Source of the DNA: Gemmatimonadota bacterium
Lineage (GTDB): Bacteria > Gemmatimonadota > Gemmatimonadetes > Gemmatimonadales > Gemmatimonadaceae
Assembly (NCBI GenBank): GCA_016712265.1
Contig: JADJRJ010000030.1
Span: 1,178,001-1,242,000, forward strand
Reading direction: 5' to 3'
Length of the DNA: 64,000 bases
The translations under genes and the position numbers were made by a program. Of this stretch, positions 7,433 to 16,185 are shown piece by piece (within the stretch, counting starts at the first letter, position 1; the number at the start of each line of letters is the position of its first letter). The notes beneath the pieces are model-generated. The model searched no databases, was not told where the DNA came from, and worked only from the letters and a program-made list of their open reading frames with translations.

Positions 7433-8881
7433 TCATCGCCGCATCCCCGGATCGCTGCCCACCGCCCACTCCAGGCGGATCGATGCGCGGCGCTGGCTCC
7501 AGTCTGGACCCGTCGCGTCGTTCGTCAGGCGGTGCCGATACCGCCCCGCTTCCACCCGTGCACGCAGGTCACTGCGCACCCGCCACTCGGCGTGGGCAAA
7601 GGCACCCAGCATCCGCCCCGTCCCCACGCGATACTCATAGATGGTCTGGCGGGCGCTCACCGTCCCACCAATCGAGCCGACCTCGCCAAACCGGCGGGCG
7701 ACCCCCACCGTTCCGTCGCTCTGCGAGGCCCCGACCCCGACATCAACCCCGTAGTTGGCCACGACCGACCAGGGGGCCTCCGGAACCCAGTTCGCATCGA
7801 ACGCGAGTCGCCAGCCATCGGTCCGCAGCGCCACCGACTGGAGCCCCGTGCCGGGATCCCGGTAGGCACGGCGCGCGGCAGAGAGCGTCGCTCCCATGGC
7901 CCCGTCGCGACGGGTCCACCCGGTCGACGCCCGCAGTTCATCGAACCCCACCGGGGCGAAGGCGCCCCAAATCGTCCACAGCTCAAAGAAGGGCCGGTGA
8001 TGCCGCGCATCGACTCCCAGGTCGAGCGAAGCCAGGCGTCGGGAAACGCGCACCCGGGCCTCATTCACCACCCCGCTGGCCACATCGAGCGCGAGGTTCC
8101 CCTCGGCCCGGACACCATACCCGCGCGTCGCCAGGTCCAGCGACGCCCGCTCCGCATACAGGCCACTCCGGTCGTTGGCCAGCACCCGCAGGTAGGTCCC
8201 GGTCATCGCATGCATGCCCGAGCTCGCGCGCCAGCGCAGGCGCGCGCCGAGGAGCCACGCCCGCTGCTCGGGTGGCAGGTCATCCACCTGGCCGATCTCT
8301 TCGGATGTGTAGGGCTCGTTCAAACCCTGCACCAGCGCCTGGCCACCCAACAGCTCGCCATCAATCCCCGCCCGGCGCCACAACACCGAGGCGCCATCGT
8401 AGCTGTAGGCGCCGAGATCCCCCAGCGACCATTGCCGGCCAAGCCGCAGCCGGCCGATCGGGCGTTCCACCTCAACGTAGGCGTCGAGGAGGTCAAAGCG
8501 ATCGTTCATCCGTGGCCAGGCCGACTCGGTTCCACCGAGCGCCGTGCGAACCCGTCCGTGCGCGCGAAAGGAGATCCCCTCGCCCAGCCCCCATCCCGCC
8601 ACGCTCAGGTCATGCAGCAACGGCTGAGACAGCTGACGATCGGACGCACGGAGGTAAGAACACCAGGCGCTGCCCTCGAGGCAGCTCACTACGGTGCCAT
8701 CGCTCGCGCGGCGCACCGCCCCACTGGGTACCGTGGCAGAGAACGCCACCGAGTCCCGGCGGAACGGGCGGAGGTCGATCCCCTGCCACCAACTCGATCC
8801 CGTCACGCGCACGCCCTGGGCCAGGGCCGGCCCGGCCGCTGTCGCACAGAGGAGCGCCCAGCGAGCTGCGCGGAGGCTCAT
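7433..8881 (-). CDS. Outer-membrane beta-barrel candidate of the multiheme operon (porin-like)
   Basis: A 482-residue protein with a signal peptide (MSLRAARWALLCATAAGPALAQ) and long alternation of polar and hydrophobic residues with many Trp/Tyr/Arg ends (for example RLRLGRQWSL, VGVARRFGEVGSIGG), as in barrel strands. I do not recognise a named family. It has no heme sites. Its ATG overlaps the stop of the 20-heme gene (ATGA). Lying between cytochrome genes, it is a good candidate for the MtrB-like sheath of a porin-cytochrome conduit, although MtrB itself is longer (about 700 residues). Barrel fold: likely; conduit role: inference. Confidence 0.7.
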   Translation of the reverse strand: MSLRAARWALLCATAAGPALAQGVRVTGSSWWQGIDLRPFRRDSVAFSATVPSGAVRRASDGTVVSCLEGSAWCSYLRASDRQLSQPLLHDLSVAGWGLGEGISFRAHGRVRTALGGTESAWPRMNDRFDLLDAYVEVERPIGRLRLGRQWSLGDLGAYSYDGASVLWRRAGIDGELLGGQALVQGLNEPYTSEEIGQVDDLPPEQRAWLLGARLRWRASSGMHAMTGTYLRVLANDRSGLYAERASLDLATRGYGVRAEGNLALDVASGVVNEARVRVSRRLASLDLGVDARHHRPFFELWTIWGAFAPVGFDELRASTGWTRRDGAMGATLSAARRAYRDPGTGLQSVALRTDGWRLAFDANWVPEAPWSVVANYGVDVGVGASQSDGTVGVARRFGEVGSIGGTVSARQTIYEYRVGTGRMLGAFAHAEWRVRSDLRARVEAGRYRHRLTNDATGPDWSQRRASIRLEWAVGSDPGMRR

Positions 8882-10848
8882 GGTGCGGCGGGCTCCGGCT
8901 TCCAGGCGGCCAGGTGACAGGCACCGCAATCACCGCCCGGTTTGTGCTCACGCTGCGCCGAATGGCAGGCCAGGCACACCGCGCGTGTCGGCGGGAGTTT
9001 TCCCGTCCCGGCGCCTGTGTGACACGAGCCGCAGGTCACGTGTGTGGCGCGCGTGTGTGTGGCGCGCGCGTCGGCGTGACAACTGGCGCAGTTGGCCGTC
9101 GCGCGATGGTGGTTCTCGTGGCACTCGGCGCACGTGGTCGTGACACGCTGCGGCGCGCCGGTCGCATGGCAGCGCCCACATGCCACGGGCGCGTGCTGTC
9201 CATGATCGAACGAGAGCGGCCGCGTGTTGACCTGTGCCTTCCCGGTGACGCGCACGGCGGTCGGGACGGCGATCGCTGGCGGCAACTCGCTGCGGGCATG
9301 GCAGGTTTCGCAGGTCCCGGCGCGCGCATCCGCGGCGTGGTGGCAGGACGTGCAATCCGCAGGTGCCTTGATCGAGACCGTCCCGTGCGCCCGGGAGGAG
9401 CTGTGACAGGCCGTGCACTCCACTGTCCGGTGCCGCGCGTGGTCGAAGACCGTGTCACGCCGTGCACCGCGCTCCACAAGGGCCGTGCGCGGGGGCGCGT
9501 GGCCGCCGATTGGCGCTGGCGTCTCGCTGACGCGTGGTCCCCCGCGCGGCGCGCCGAACGGTGGATCGTCGGGCACTCCCGCCTCGGCGGGCGCATCCGT
9601 ATCCGTCCGTCGCAGGGGAATCGGGCCGCGACGGTAAATGTCGCGGTGGCAGTCCTGGCACTTGGTGCTCTCCACCTTCCAGCTGTGTGGCTTGTGACAC
9701 GAGCCGCACTGGTCGAGGGCATGCTGGCCAATGCCGCGATGGAAGGCGCTCAGCGTATCGGGCGACGAATGACATCCCGCGGTCGCGCAGCTATCGAAGG
9801 CCTTCCCTGCCTTCTCCTGGTCATGCGGGTTGTGACACGTGCCGCAGGTGGCTTGGTGGGGGTCCTTGTCGAGGTCCCGTTCCGCGAGCTTCGCCCGCAT
9901 CTCATGACAGGAGAAGCACTCCTGCCGAGCGGGCACCAGTGCCTTGCGTGTGGAGTCGATCGCGACCAGTTCGGAGACCGAGCGGCCGAAGTCGTGGCAG
10001 GTCACGCAGTGCAACCCGCTCTGGTCCGCCATGGCCCCGAGGCGCACTTTCGTATCCTCGTGGCACCCGGACGACTTGCAGCCCACGTCGGTCGCCTTGA
10101 ATGCGTGGACGTCCTTCGCATGGCAGTCCACGCACATCAGGTTCTTGAGCGCAGACGAGTCACTCTTGAAGTGCACCGCGTGGCCGGCCGTTGCGATCAC
10201 CCGCTTCCAGCTTGAATCTGCCTGGGTCTGCTCGTGGCATTCCCCACAGATGCGGTTGGGGACCGGGGCGTGTTGCGGGATCTTTTCCGGTCGGTCGAGG
10301 ACCCAGTAGTAGAGCTCCTGCGCACTGGCGAAGATCGACTGCTGGTGACAGGCATGGCACTCGAGCTTGTCGTGTTCGGAGACGCGGAACCGGTTGAACG
10401 CCCCCTTCATGACGTGACAACTCGAGCAGAAGTCGTTGTCGTGCATCATGAAGTTCCAGCTCCATGCGCCGGCGCCACCAGCGACCCCCAACGTGAGAAC
10501 GGTCGTGGCGCCTAACGCGATCTTCGCCCCGCGTGACCGAGTCACCAGCCAGGTGACGATCTCCCGGCGTCGCCGCCACGCCAGCGCGCCGCCGACCACG
10601 GCGACCACGGCGCCGACGATGACCCCGCCGATCTGGATCCACTGCGGAACTTCGCTAAAGAGGAACCGGAAGAGCGCGGCGGCCCCGCCAGGAAGCGGCG
10701 CCTGGTCGAACCGGATCGAGTCGGCGGAGGCCGAGTCGTGGATCTGCGCGACTTGCGCCCCCGCGCGCGCCGTCGTCATGAGCGCACACGCAACGGCGGC
10801 GAGGAACCTCACCTCGGTCCCTCGCCGCCGCCTGACCGTCGACAACAT
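8878..10848 (-). CDS. NapC/NirT-like membrane cytochrome extended to about 20 hemes
   Basis: A 656-residue protein. An N-terminal signal-like segment is followed by two hydrophobic segments (IQIGGVIVGAVVAVVGG and KIALGATTVLTLGVAGG), then a NapC/NirT-type start, CSSCHVMKGAF, whose CxxCHxM is the usual first-heme site of quinol dehydrogenases. I count 18 CxxCH and two CX4CH sites (CKSSGCH, CATAGCH), about 20 hemes; NapC itself has four. It therefore seems to fuse a quinol-oxidising membrane anchor to a long periplasmic wire. Start is uncertain: ATG 10848, TTG 10854, or GTG 10812, which has the best Shine-Dalgarno (GAGGGA). It sits 14 bases after the 9-heme gene and overlaps the barrel gene. Confidence 0.88.
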   Translation of the reverse strand: MLSTVRRRRGTEVRFLAAVACALMTTARAGAQVAQIHDSASADSIRFDQAPLPGGAAALFRFLFSEVPQWIQIGGVIVGAVVAVVGGALAWRRRREIVTWLVTRSRGAKIALGATTVLTLGVAGGAGAWSWNFMMHDNDFCSSCHVMKGAFNRFRVSEHDKLECHACHQQSIFASAQELYYWVLDRPEKIPQHAPVPNRICGECHEQTQADSSWKRVIATAGHAVHFKSDSSALKNLMCVDCHAKDVHAFKATDVGCKSSGCHEDTKVRLGAMADQSGLHCVTCHDFGRSVSELVAIDSTRKALVPARQECFSCHEMRAKLAERDLDKDPHQATCGTCHNPHDQEKAGKAFDSCATAGCHSSPDTLSAFHRGIGQHALDQCGSCHKPHSWKVESTKCQDCHRDIYRRGPIPLRRTDTDAPAEAGVPDDPPFGAPRGGPRVSETPAPIGGHAPPRTALVERGARRDTVFDHARHRTVECTACHSSSRAHGTVSIKAPADCTSCHHAADARAGTCETCHARSELPPAIAVPTAVRVTGKAQVNTRPLSFDHGQHAPVACGRCHATGAPQRVTTTCAECHENHHRATANCASCHADARATHTRATHVTCGSCHTGAGTGKLPPTRAVCLACHSAQREHKPGGDCGACHLAAWKPEPAAP

Positions 10849-10862
10849 GCCCAACGACCGGC

Positions 10863-12365
10863 TCAGTTGGTTCCTGAGGCCTTCAGGATCAACTGGTCAT
10901 ACGGAGCCAGGCGTGACACCGGTACCGGGGACGGGACGCCATAGTCCCTCTGCACCTGCGCGAGGCTGGCCCGCAACAACGCCTTCACGAGGAACGGGTT
11001 GTGGACCTCCGATCCGTGCATCTTCGCCAGGTTGGAGTTGAAGTTTGCACCACGCGCCGTCGTCTCTTTGCCGGCGGCGAACTCGGTCGCCGGGATCTTT
11101 CCGTTCGCTCGCCCCGCGGCGATCTGCTGGTCCAACGCGGTGTACAGGGTCTTGATGTCCAGCTCGGTCGTGGTGAACACGGTGCGCGCGCTGGCTTCCG
11201 TGTGACAGCCCGAGGCCGCGCAGCTCTTGAACGAGCGCTGGGTGACCTGCGTGCACGACTGGTCCGCGGTGGGCGTGCCATTCGCGTCGACGCACGGGAT
11301 CGCCGTAAAGCGGTGGCCGGTCACGGTGACCACAAAGTTGTTGGTTGCCTTGTCCCGCACATCGTATTTGGACAAATGGCACCCGGCACACAACTTGGGG
11401 TTCTTGTCCGAGCCATGCGAACTCTCCGCCTCATCGAACTGCAAGCCTGGGGGCCACCACCCAGCCGTCCCGAACAGGAGTGGGCCATGCGGGGCGTGCG
11501 GCGTGTCCCGCGACCCACTGAAATCCGGGTTGCCGCGCCGGTTGTGGCACTTCACGCAGAGGTTGTTCTCGGGATCGCGTGAGTCGATGGGATAGCGCAA
11601 TTGCTTGGGGTTGCTCGATCCATGCGGATCGTGACACACGACGCACGTGACACCCTGCCCCGTCGTATTGGTGGCAAAGGTCTTGTCGGCGTAGTTCGTG
11701 TTCACGCCCCAGTTGGCCATCACCGCTTGCCCGATGTGGCACCCCTGGCAGGCCGCGCGCGGCCCACCCGGCACCTCTGGCGCGGTAGCAGTTGTGCCGT
11801 TGTAGGCTCGAGTGTACGAGGTCGCGTGGCGCGACTTGCGCCAATCCTCAACGAAGGGATGGTGCGAACCCGAGTGGCACTCCGAGCACCCGTTCGTGAC
11901 GGCGCGGCCGGTGTCCGCCTTGATCGAGGGGAGCATCTGCCCGCGCGTCGGAACCCCGATGTGCTGGAGCCCGGGGCCATGGCAGCTCTCACACTGCACA
12001 TCCTGGTACCGCGGGTCCTTGGTGGTTCTCCATCCCACCGTGGTGTCCGTAACAGCGTTCCCGAGGTTGTTCACCGTATGACACGCCTGACAGAGCCCCT
12101 GCTTCCCCGCGTTGTCATCTAGGGTTTTCCAGGCCCCGGCGTGCGCGGTCTCCTTCCACTTGCCCTGCTGGCTCACGTGGCAATTGCCGCACACCGTAAG
12201 CTTGGCCGCCTGGTCGTCGTAGCCGACGAAACTGGCAGCCGCAGCCGGGGGCGCGGCGAAATTCGGACCATCACGATAGACGATCTTCTCGTCCACGCAA
12301 CCGGCGAGGACAAGAGCAGCACCGGCAAACGCCGGCCAACGGGCCATCCAACGACGTACACGCAT
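10863..12365 (-). CDS. Multiheme c-type cytochrome lipoprotein (about 9 hemes)
   Basis: A 500-residue lipoprotein. ATG 12365 begins a signal ending in the lipobox LVLAGC. It carries eight CxxCH sites (CGNCH, CQACH, CESCH, CSECH, CQGCH, CVVCH, CVKCH, CAGCH) and one CX4CH site (CAASGCH). The text around the early hemes (CQACH, CESCHGPG, CSECHSGSHHP) is like the cytochrome c554/octaheme group. It is the first gene of the operon and, as a lipoprotein, could be the outer-surface terminal of the conduit (inference). GTGAGG lies upstream of the start; the upstream 30 in-frame codons are not signal-like. An alternative role is a periplasmic redox enzyme. Confidence 0.88.
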   Translation of the reverse strand: MRVRRWMARWPAFAGAALVLAGCVDEKIVYRDGPNFAAPPAAAASFVGYDDQAAKLTVCGNCHVSQQGKWKETAHAGAWKTLDDNAGKQGLCQACHTVNNLGNAVTDTTVGWRTTKDPRYQDVQCESCHGPGLQHIGVPTRGQMLPSIKADTGRAVTNGCSECHSGSHHPFVEDWRKSRHATSYTRAYNGTTATAPEVPGGPRAACQGCHIGQAVMANWGVNTNYADKTFATNTTGQGVTCVVCHDPHGSSNPKQLRYPIDSRDPENNLCVKCHNRRGNPDFSGSRDTPHAPHGPLLFGTAGWWPPGLQFDEAESSHGSDKNPKLCAGCHLSKYDVRDKATNNFVVTVTGHRFTAIPCVDANGTPTADQSCTQVTQRSFKSCAASGCHTEASARTVFTTTELDIKTLYTALDQQIAAGRANGKIPATEFAAGKETTARGANFNSNLAKMHGSEVHNPFLVKALLRASLAQVQRDYGVPSPVPVSRLAPYDQLILKASGTN

Positions 12366-12490
12366 CGACGTACACCTCACGTGGGAGTGGTGTCGTACCG
12401 ATACGTGCTCGACAACGGAGGGGGATCGCGCTGCACTGCGATCGTTGAGGGGCACGTCCGACTAATCCGGACCGAACATAAACCCCGAAT

Positions 12491-12514
12491 GAACTTCCGG
12501 AACTCCGGGATTCC
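12491..12514. promoter_or_regulatory. Palindrome cluster upstream of the multiheme operon
   Basis: The 160-base gap between ccmH and the 9-heme gene contains TTCCGGAA (12495-12502) and an overlapping GGAA-N8-TTCC (12499-12514). They lie about 130 bases before the first multiheme gene. No convincing -35/-10 pair was found. A regulator site for the cytochrome operon is possible but unsupported beyond the symmetry. Confidence 0.25.
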
Positions 12515-12526
12515 CCTACACGCGTG

Positions 12527-12970
12527 TCACGCTTTCTTCTCGGTGCTGTTGGCGCGGACGTAGCGCACGACGAACAGCCCGCCACCGACCACGAGGGCCA
12601 CGGGAAGGACGTAAACCAGCAGGTTCAACCCCTCCGCCTTGGGTTCCAGGAGGACCCACTCGCCGTACTTGTCGATGAAGTACGCGCGGATCTCCTCCGG
12701 ACTCTTGCCCGCCGCGAGCTGCTCGCGCACGAGCCCCTTCATCTCCAGGGCGAGGTCGGACGGAGAATCGGCGATCGAGAGGCCCTGACACACCGGGCAC
12801 CGGAGCGCCGCGGCGACTTCGCGCGTGCGGCGCTCCAGCGCGGAATCGGCACCTACAACCGGAGGAGCCGCCGACTCCTGGGCACGCACACTCGTAGCCG
12901 GGAGCCCCAGGAGGAGTGCCACGATGATCCGCCGCGAGGCACCGCCGACCGTCGATTGGAACACGCTCAC
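12527..12970 (-). CDS. ccmH: Cytochrome c maturation protein CcmH (CcmL-type thiol oxidoreductase)
   Basis: A 147-residue periplasmic protein: signal peptide, the LRCPVCQ motif (about 57-63) that reduces apocytochrome cysteines, and a C-terminal membrane anchor (about 117-137). It lacks the TPR part (CcmI) found fused in some proteobacteria. The GTG start overlaps the ccmG stop by four bases. It is the last gene of the ccm operon and is followed 160 bases later by the multiheme genes it would serve. Confidence 0.95.
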   Translation of the reverse strand: MSVFQSTVGGASRRIIVALLLGLPATSVRAQESAAPPVVGADSALERRTREVAAALRCPVCQGLSIADSPSDLALEMKGLVREQLAAGKSPEEIRAYFIDKYGEWVLLEPKAEGLNLLVYVLPVALVVGGGLFVVRYVRANSTEKKA

Positions 12971-13572
12971 GGCGCGCCTGCCACAGGAGCCGCAAGGAGG
13001 CTATCCAGCTTCTGGGCCAGAAGGCGATCCGTGACCGCCCCGATGTGCTTGTAGGCCACGCGCCCATCCTTCGCGATAAAGAAGGTCTCGGGCGCCCCGT
13101 ACAGCCCGTAGTCGATCGCCGTTCGGGTCCGCGCATCGTTAACGGACGGGTAGGACTGGCCGCCCATCTCGTCGATCCATCGCTTTCCTGCCGACGGAGA
13201 GTCGTTATACAACACCCCGTAGAACTTGACCCCGCGGGTCGCATAGTCGGCAGCGACCTCGGTCAGTGCCTGGTGTTCGCGTCGACACTCCAGACACCAC
13301 GAGGCCCAGAAATTGAGCACCACCACCTGCCCCCTCAGCTCCGACAGCCGGATCGTGTCGCCGACCGCACGCTCCTGCCCCGGCTCACCGGGTGCGAAGA
13401 CTTCGAGGGCGAAGTCTGGTGCCATCTTGCCAGGTAGCGGGGACTTGATCTCGCCGGGATCACGGGTAAGCCCAAAGGCGAGCAGCGCGATGATGGGCAG
13501 GGCGACCAACCCCGCCATGCTTGCCCGTCGCCAGTTCAGCCCAGGAGCCGGGGTTGCCTCGGGGGTCGTCAT
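12967..13572 (-). CDS. ccmG: Thiol:disulfide interchange protein CcmG/DsbE
   Basis: A 201-residue membrane-anchored thioredoxin-fold protein. It has one N-terminal membrane segment (about 18-36), then the active site FWASWCLECRREH and the GAPETFFI cis-Pro region typical of CcmG. It passes reductant to CcmH and to the heme-binding cysteines of apocytochromes. The middle pair of the CxxC is Leu-Glu rather than the commoner Glu-Pro. Its ATG overlaps the ccmF stop (ATGA). Confidence 0.95.
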   Translation of the reverse strand: MTTPEATPAPGLNWRRASMAGLVALPIIALLAFGLTRDPGEIKSPLPGKMAPDFALEVFAPGEPGQERAVGDTIRLSELRGQVVVLNFWASWCLECRREHQALTEVAADYATRGVKFYGVLYNDSPSAGKRWIDEMGGQSYPSVNDARTRTAIDYGLYGAPETFFIAKDGRVAYKHIGAVTDRLLAQKLDSLLAAPVAGAP

Positions 13573-15581
13573 GTGGCGGCAACCGGTGTGGGCGCGGCCA
13601 GGGCCGCCTCAGGCTCGGTGACCACCGCCGGCGCCTGTCGACGGAATGGCGCGATGGAGATGAGGGCTCCCAGGCAGATGATCATCCCACCAGCCCAGAT
13701 CCATGGCACCAGCGGCTCCACAATCACCCGCAACGTCGCATTAGTGCCGTCCTGCGCGAACGCCTGCAAGTTCATGTAGATGTCCCCTGACGGACGACTG
13801 CGCACCGCGGGCGTCGGGACTGGCTGCTGCGACGTTGGATAGAAGTTCATGCGAGGGTCGAGGCGCGCGATCTCCTTGCCGCCCTTCAGGATCGCGACGG
13901 TGGTCCCGATGACCGAACGTTGCGGCTCCTCACGGCCCCAGACCTCCTCGAGTCGCACCTCGAGCCCACCGACCGTCATCGACTCGCCCTTCTTCAAGGT
14001 GGCTTCGTGCTCAGCGCGGAACGTGGCCGAGGCGGTAATGGCCACCGCGACCGCCACGACGCCGAGGTGGGCGACATATCCCCCGTATCGTCGGCGATTC
14101 GTGGCCAGGAGGTTCCCGAGGGCATCCACGGGCGATTCCCCGCGCATCCGCATACGCGCCCGCGCGCCCTCGACAAACTCACCAATGTTTGCGACGGCGG
14201 CGAAAGCAGCAAAGGCGAACGCCAGCACGGCATACGGCGACCGCGCCCCGGCGAAGGTCGACAACAGGAGGCCGACAACGGCCCCGACCAGCGGGGGGAG
14301 CAACTTGCGCCGCAGCGTGGCCCGATCCGCTTCTTTCCACGGCAGCGCGGGGCCTACTCCCATCAGGAACAGCAGGGCGGCACAAATGGGAATCGTCATC
14401 CGGTTGAAGAACGGCTCGCCCACCGACACCTTTTCGCCGCGGATCGCCTCGGCGAACAGCGGAAACAGCGTCCCGACCAGCACGGTGAAGGTGAAGGCCG
14501 TCAGCAACAGGTTGTTGAACAGGAAGACCGTCCCGCGCGAGGCCACCCCCTCCAACTTGCCGAAGCTTACCAGACGCTCGCTATTCCCAGCCACGAGGAC
14601 AAACGACGCCAGCAGGGTGATCGCAATGGCCACGAGGAAATAGTACCCGATGAGCCCTTCCGTGAACGCATGCACCGAGGACAGCACCCCCGAGCGCGTA
14701 AGGAAAGTCCCAAGGATGGTGAGCGCAAAGGTGGCCACCACCAGGTTCAGGTTCCACAACTTGAGGAGGCCGCGCCTCTCCTGCACCATCACGGAGTGCA
14801 GGAAGGCGGTCGCGGTGAGCCACGGCATGAAAGAGGCATTTTCCACCGGATCCCACGCCCAATATCCCCCCCAGCCGAGCACTTCGTATGACCACCACAT
14901 CCCGGCGATGATCGCTGCGGTGAGAAAGGCCCAGGCACCGAGGGTCCAGCGGCGAGAGAGGCGAATCCAGCTGCCGTCGCCAACCTCACCGGAGGCCATG
15001 GCCCCCATGGCAAAGGCGAACGGCACGGTCATCCCGACGTACCCGAGGTACAGGAGCGGGGGGTGAATCCCCATTAACCAGTGGTTCTGCAGCAGCGGGT
15101 TTGGCCCAGGGCCGTCCGGCGGCACCGGAAAGACCGCCCCAAACGGAAAGGCCGGCGCCACCAGGAGGAACTGGAAGAAGATCCCGACGCCAAGCAGGGT
15201 GGATGTGGTATACGGAATCAGGTTGCCGGCGCGCGATCGATTCCAGAACACGACCAGCGCCGTGAGCAGGGCGAGGACCCATCCCCAGAAGAGGATGGAT
15301 CCCTCGAGTGCCCCCCACAACGAGATCACCGTGTAGTACAGCGGGGTGGCGCGACTCCCCACCTGTGCCACGTACTCAATGGAGAAGTCGTGCGCGACGA
15401 GACCGAAGATCATCGCGAAGGTCGCCGCGGTCATCAACCCGAACTGCAGGTAGGTCGCCGCGTACCCGGCGTTCACCCATGCCGCCTGCCGCCGACGAGC
15501 CCCAAACGTGACCAGGAACAGCGCGGCCACCGTCACAGCGAGCGACACGTACAGCGCGCTCGCCCCAATCGCCCGTGTCAC
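13569..15581 (-). CDS. ccmF: Cytochrome c heme lyase subunit CcmF
   Basis: A 670-residue polytopic membrane protein. It has the WWD signature WGGYWAWDPVENASFM (about 237-252) that presents heme at the periplasmic face, a conserved GIHPPLLYLGYVG segment (His173) and many membrane helices. With CcmH it ligates heme from CcmE to CxxCH motifs. Length is normal for the family. The GTG start overlaps the ccmE stop (GTGA); the 3' end overlaps ccmG. Confidence 0.96.
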   Translation of the reverse strand: MTRAIGASALYVSLAVTVAALFLVTFGARRRQAAWVNAGYAATYLQFGLMTAATFAMIFGLVAHDFSIEYVAQVGSRATPLYYTVISLWGALEGSILFWGWVLALLTALVVFWNRSRAGNLIPYTTSTLLGVGIFFQFLLVAPAFPFGAVFPVPPDGPGPNPLLQNHWLMGIHPPLLYLGYVGMTVPFAFAMGAMASGEVGDGSWIRLSRRWTLGAWAFLTAAIIAGMWWSYEVLGWGGYWAWDPVENASFMPWLTATAFLHSVMVQERRGLLKLWNLNLVVATFALTILGTFLTRSGVLSSVHAFTEGLIGYYFLVAIAITLLASFVLVAGNSERLVSFGKLEGVASRGTVFLFNNLLLTAFTFTVLVGTLFPLFAEAIRGEKVSVGEPFFNRMTIPICAALLFLMGVGPALPWKEADRATLRRKLLPPLVGAVVGLLLSTFAGARSPYAVLAFAFAAFAAVANIGEFVEGARARMRMRGESPVDALGNLLATNRRRYGGYVAHLGVVAVAVAITASATFRAEHEATLKKGESMTVGGLEVRLEEVWGREEPQRSVIGTTVAILKGGKEIARLDPRMNFYPTSQQPVPTPAVRSRPSGDIYMNLQAFAQDGTNATLRVIVEPLVPWIWAGGMIICLGALISIAPFRRQAPAVVTEPEAALAAPTPVAAT

Positions 15582-16039
15582 GAGGCCTTCTCTCCCTTGA
15601 TCAACGACCGATACATCTCCTGGGGACGCTCGCCCGGCTTGGGCGCCCGGTACTCCTCGGAGTGGCGGATCATCAGCTCCTTGGACTCAAACACCTTGCC
15701 GGCGCCGTATCGGCCGATGACCACAACCCCCATCCCGTCTCGGAACATCTGCGGCGGCGCCCCCTTGGAGTGCACCTCGATCTCCTGGGCCCCGTCTGTG
15801 ACGCGAAAGCGAAGGTCCAGCGCGTCCGCGTCCCACTTCACCGAACCGGGGGCCACCTGCCCGCCGAGCCGGACCGTCTTGCCGTAGGCCTCGGGTCCCA
15901 GCTGCGTCAGCTCCGCCGGTGTCTTGAAGTACTCGAGGTTATCCTCGATGCCACCCAGCATGAGGTAGGCAAACGCGCCGGCCACGATGACGCCGGCGAT
16001 GACAAACACGGCCGTGCGGCGGCCCGAATCGGAGCTCAT
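15578..16039 (-). CDS. ccmE: Heme chaperone CcmE
   Basis: A 153-residue protein with one N-terminal membrane segment (about 8-27) and a periplasmic OB-like domain. The heme-binding HxxxY site is present as HSEEY near the C terminus (about 129-133), so this is the classical His type, not the archaeal-like Cys type. It carries heme covalently from CcmABCD to CcmF. The ATG overlaps the ccmD stop. Confidence 0.95.
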   Translation of the reverse strand: MSSDSGRRTAVFVIAGVIVAGAFAYLMLGGIEDNLEYFKTPAELTQLGPEAYGKTVRLGGQVAPGSVKWDADALDLRFRVTDGAQEIEVHSKGAPPQMFRDGMGVVVIGRYGAGKVFESKELMIRHSEEYRAPKPGERPQEMYRSLIKGEKAS

Positions 16040-16185
16040 GCGCCACCTCCCAGTGCGGATCGTGCGCTCGCTACCCGCGCCTCAGCGGCCTGACGAGCGC
16101 GCCGCAGGTGCAGGCCATACCCGACAACCGCCATCCACGTCACGGCAAAGGCGGCAATGATGAACGCATTGTTGTACTCAGGCAC
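16036..16185 (-). CDS. ccmD: CcmD, small heme exporter protein
   Basis: A 49-residue protein. The GTG at 16185 follows GGAGG by five bases and overlaps the end of ccmC by eight; its TGA overlaps the ccmE ATG. The protein starts VPEYNNAFI, has one membrane helix (about 7-24) and a basic tail (HLRRARQAAEAR). That layout and the position between ccmC and ccmE are diagnostic for CcmD, which helps release holo-CcmE from the CcmABC complex. Confidence 0.9.
   Translation of the reverse strand: MPEYNNAFIIAAFAVTWMAVVGYGLHLRRARQAAEARVASARSALGGGA

Noticed and set aside
7483..10215. 910-codon open frame on the plus strand across the cytochrome genes
   Set aside because: It is an antisense shadow of CxxCH-bearing genes and has no recognisable domain.
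12527..12970. Missing CcmI as evidence of a broken ccm operon
   Set aside because: Many System I operons lack the TPR part on CcmH; all core components A-H are present and intact.
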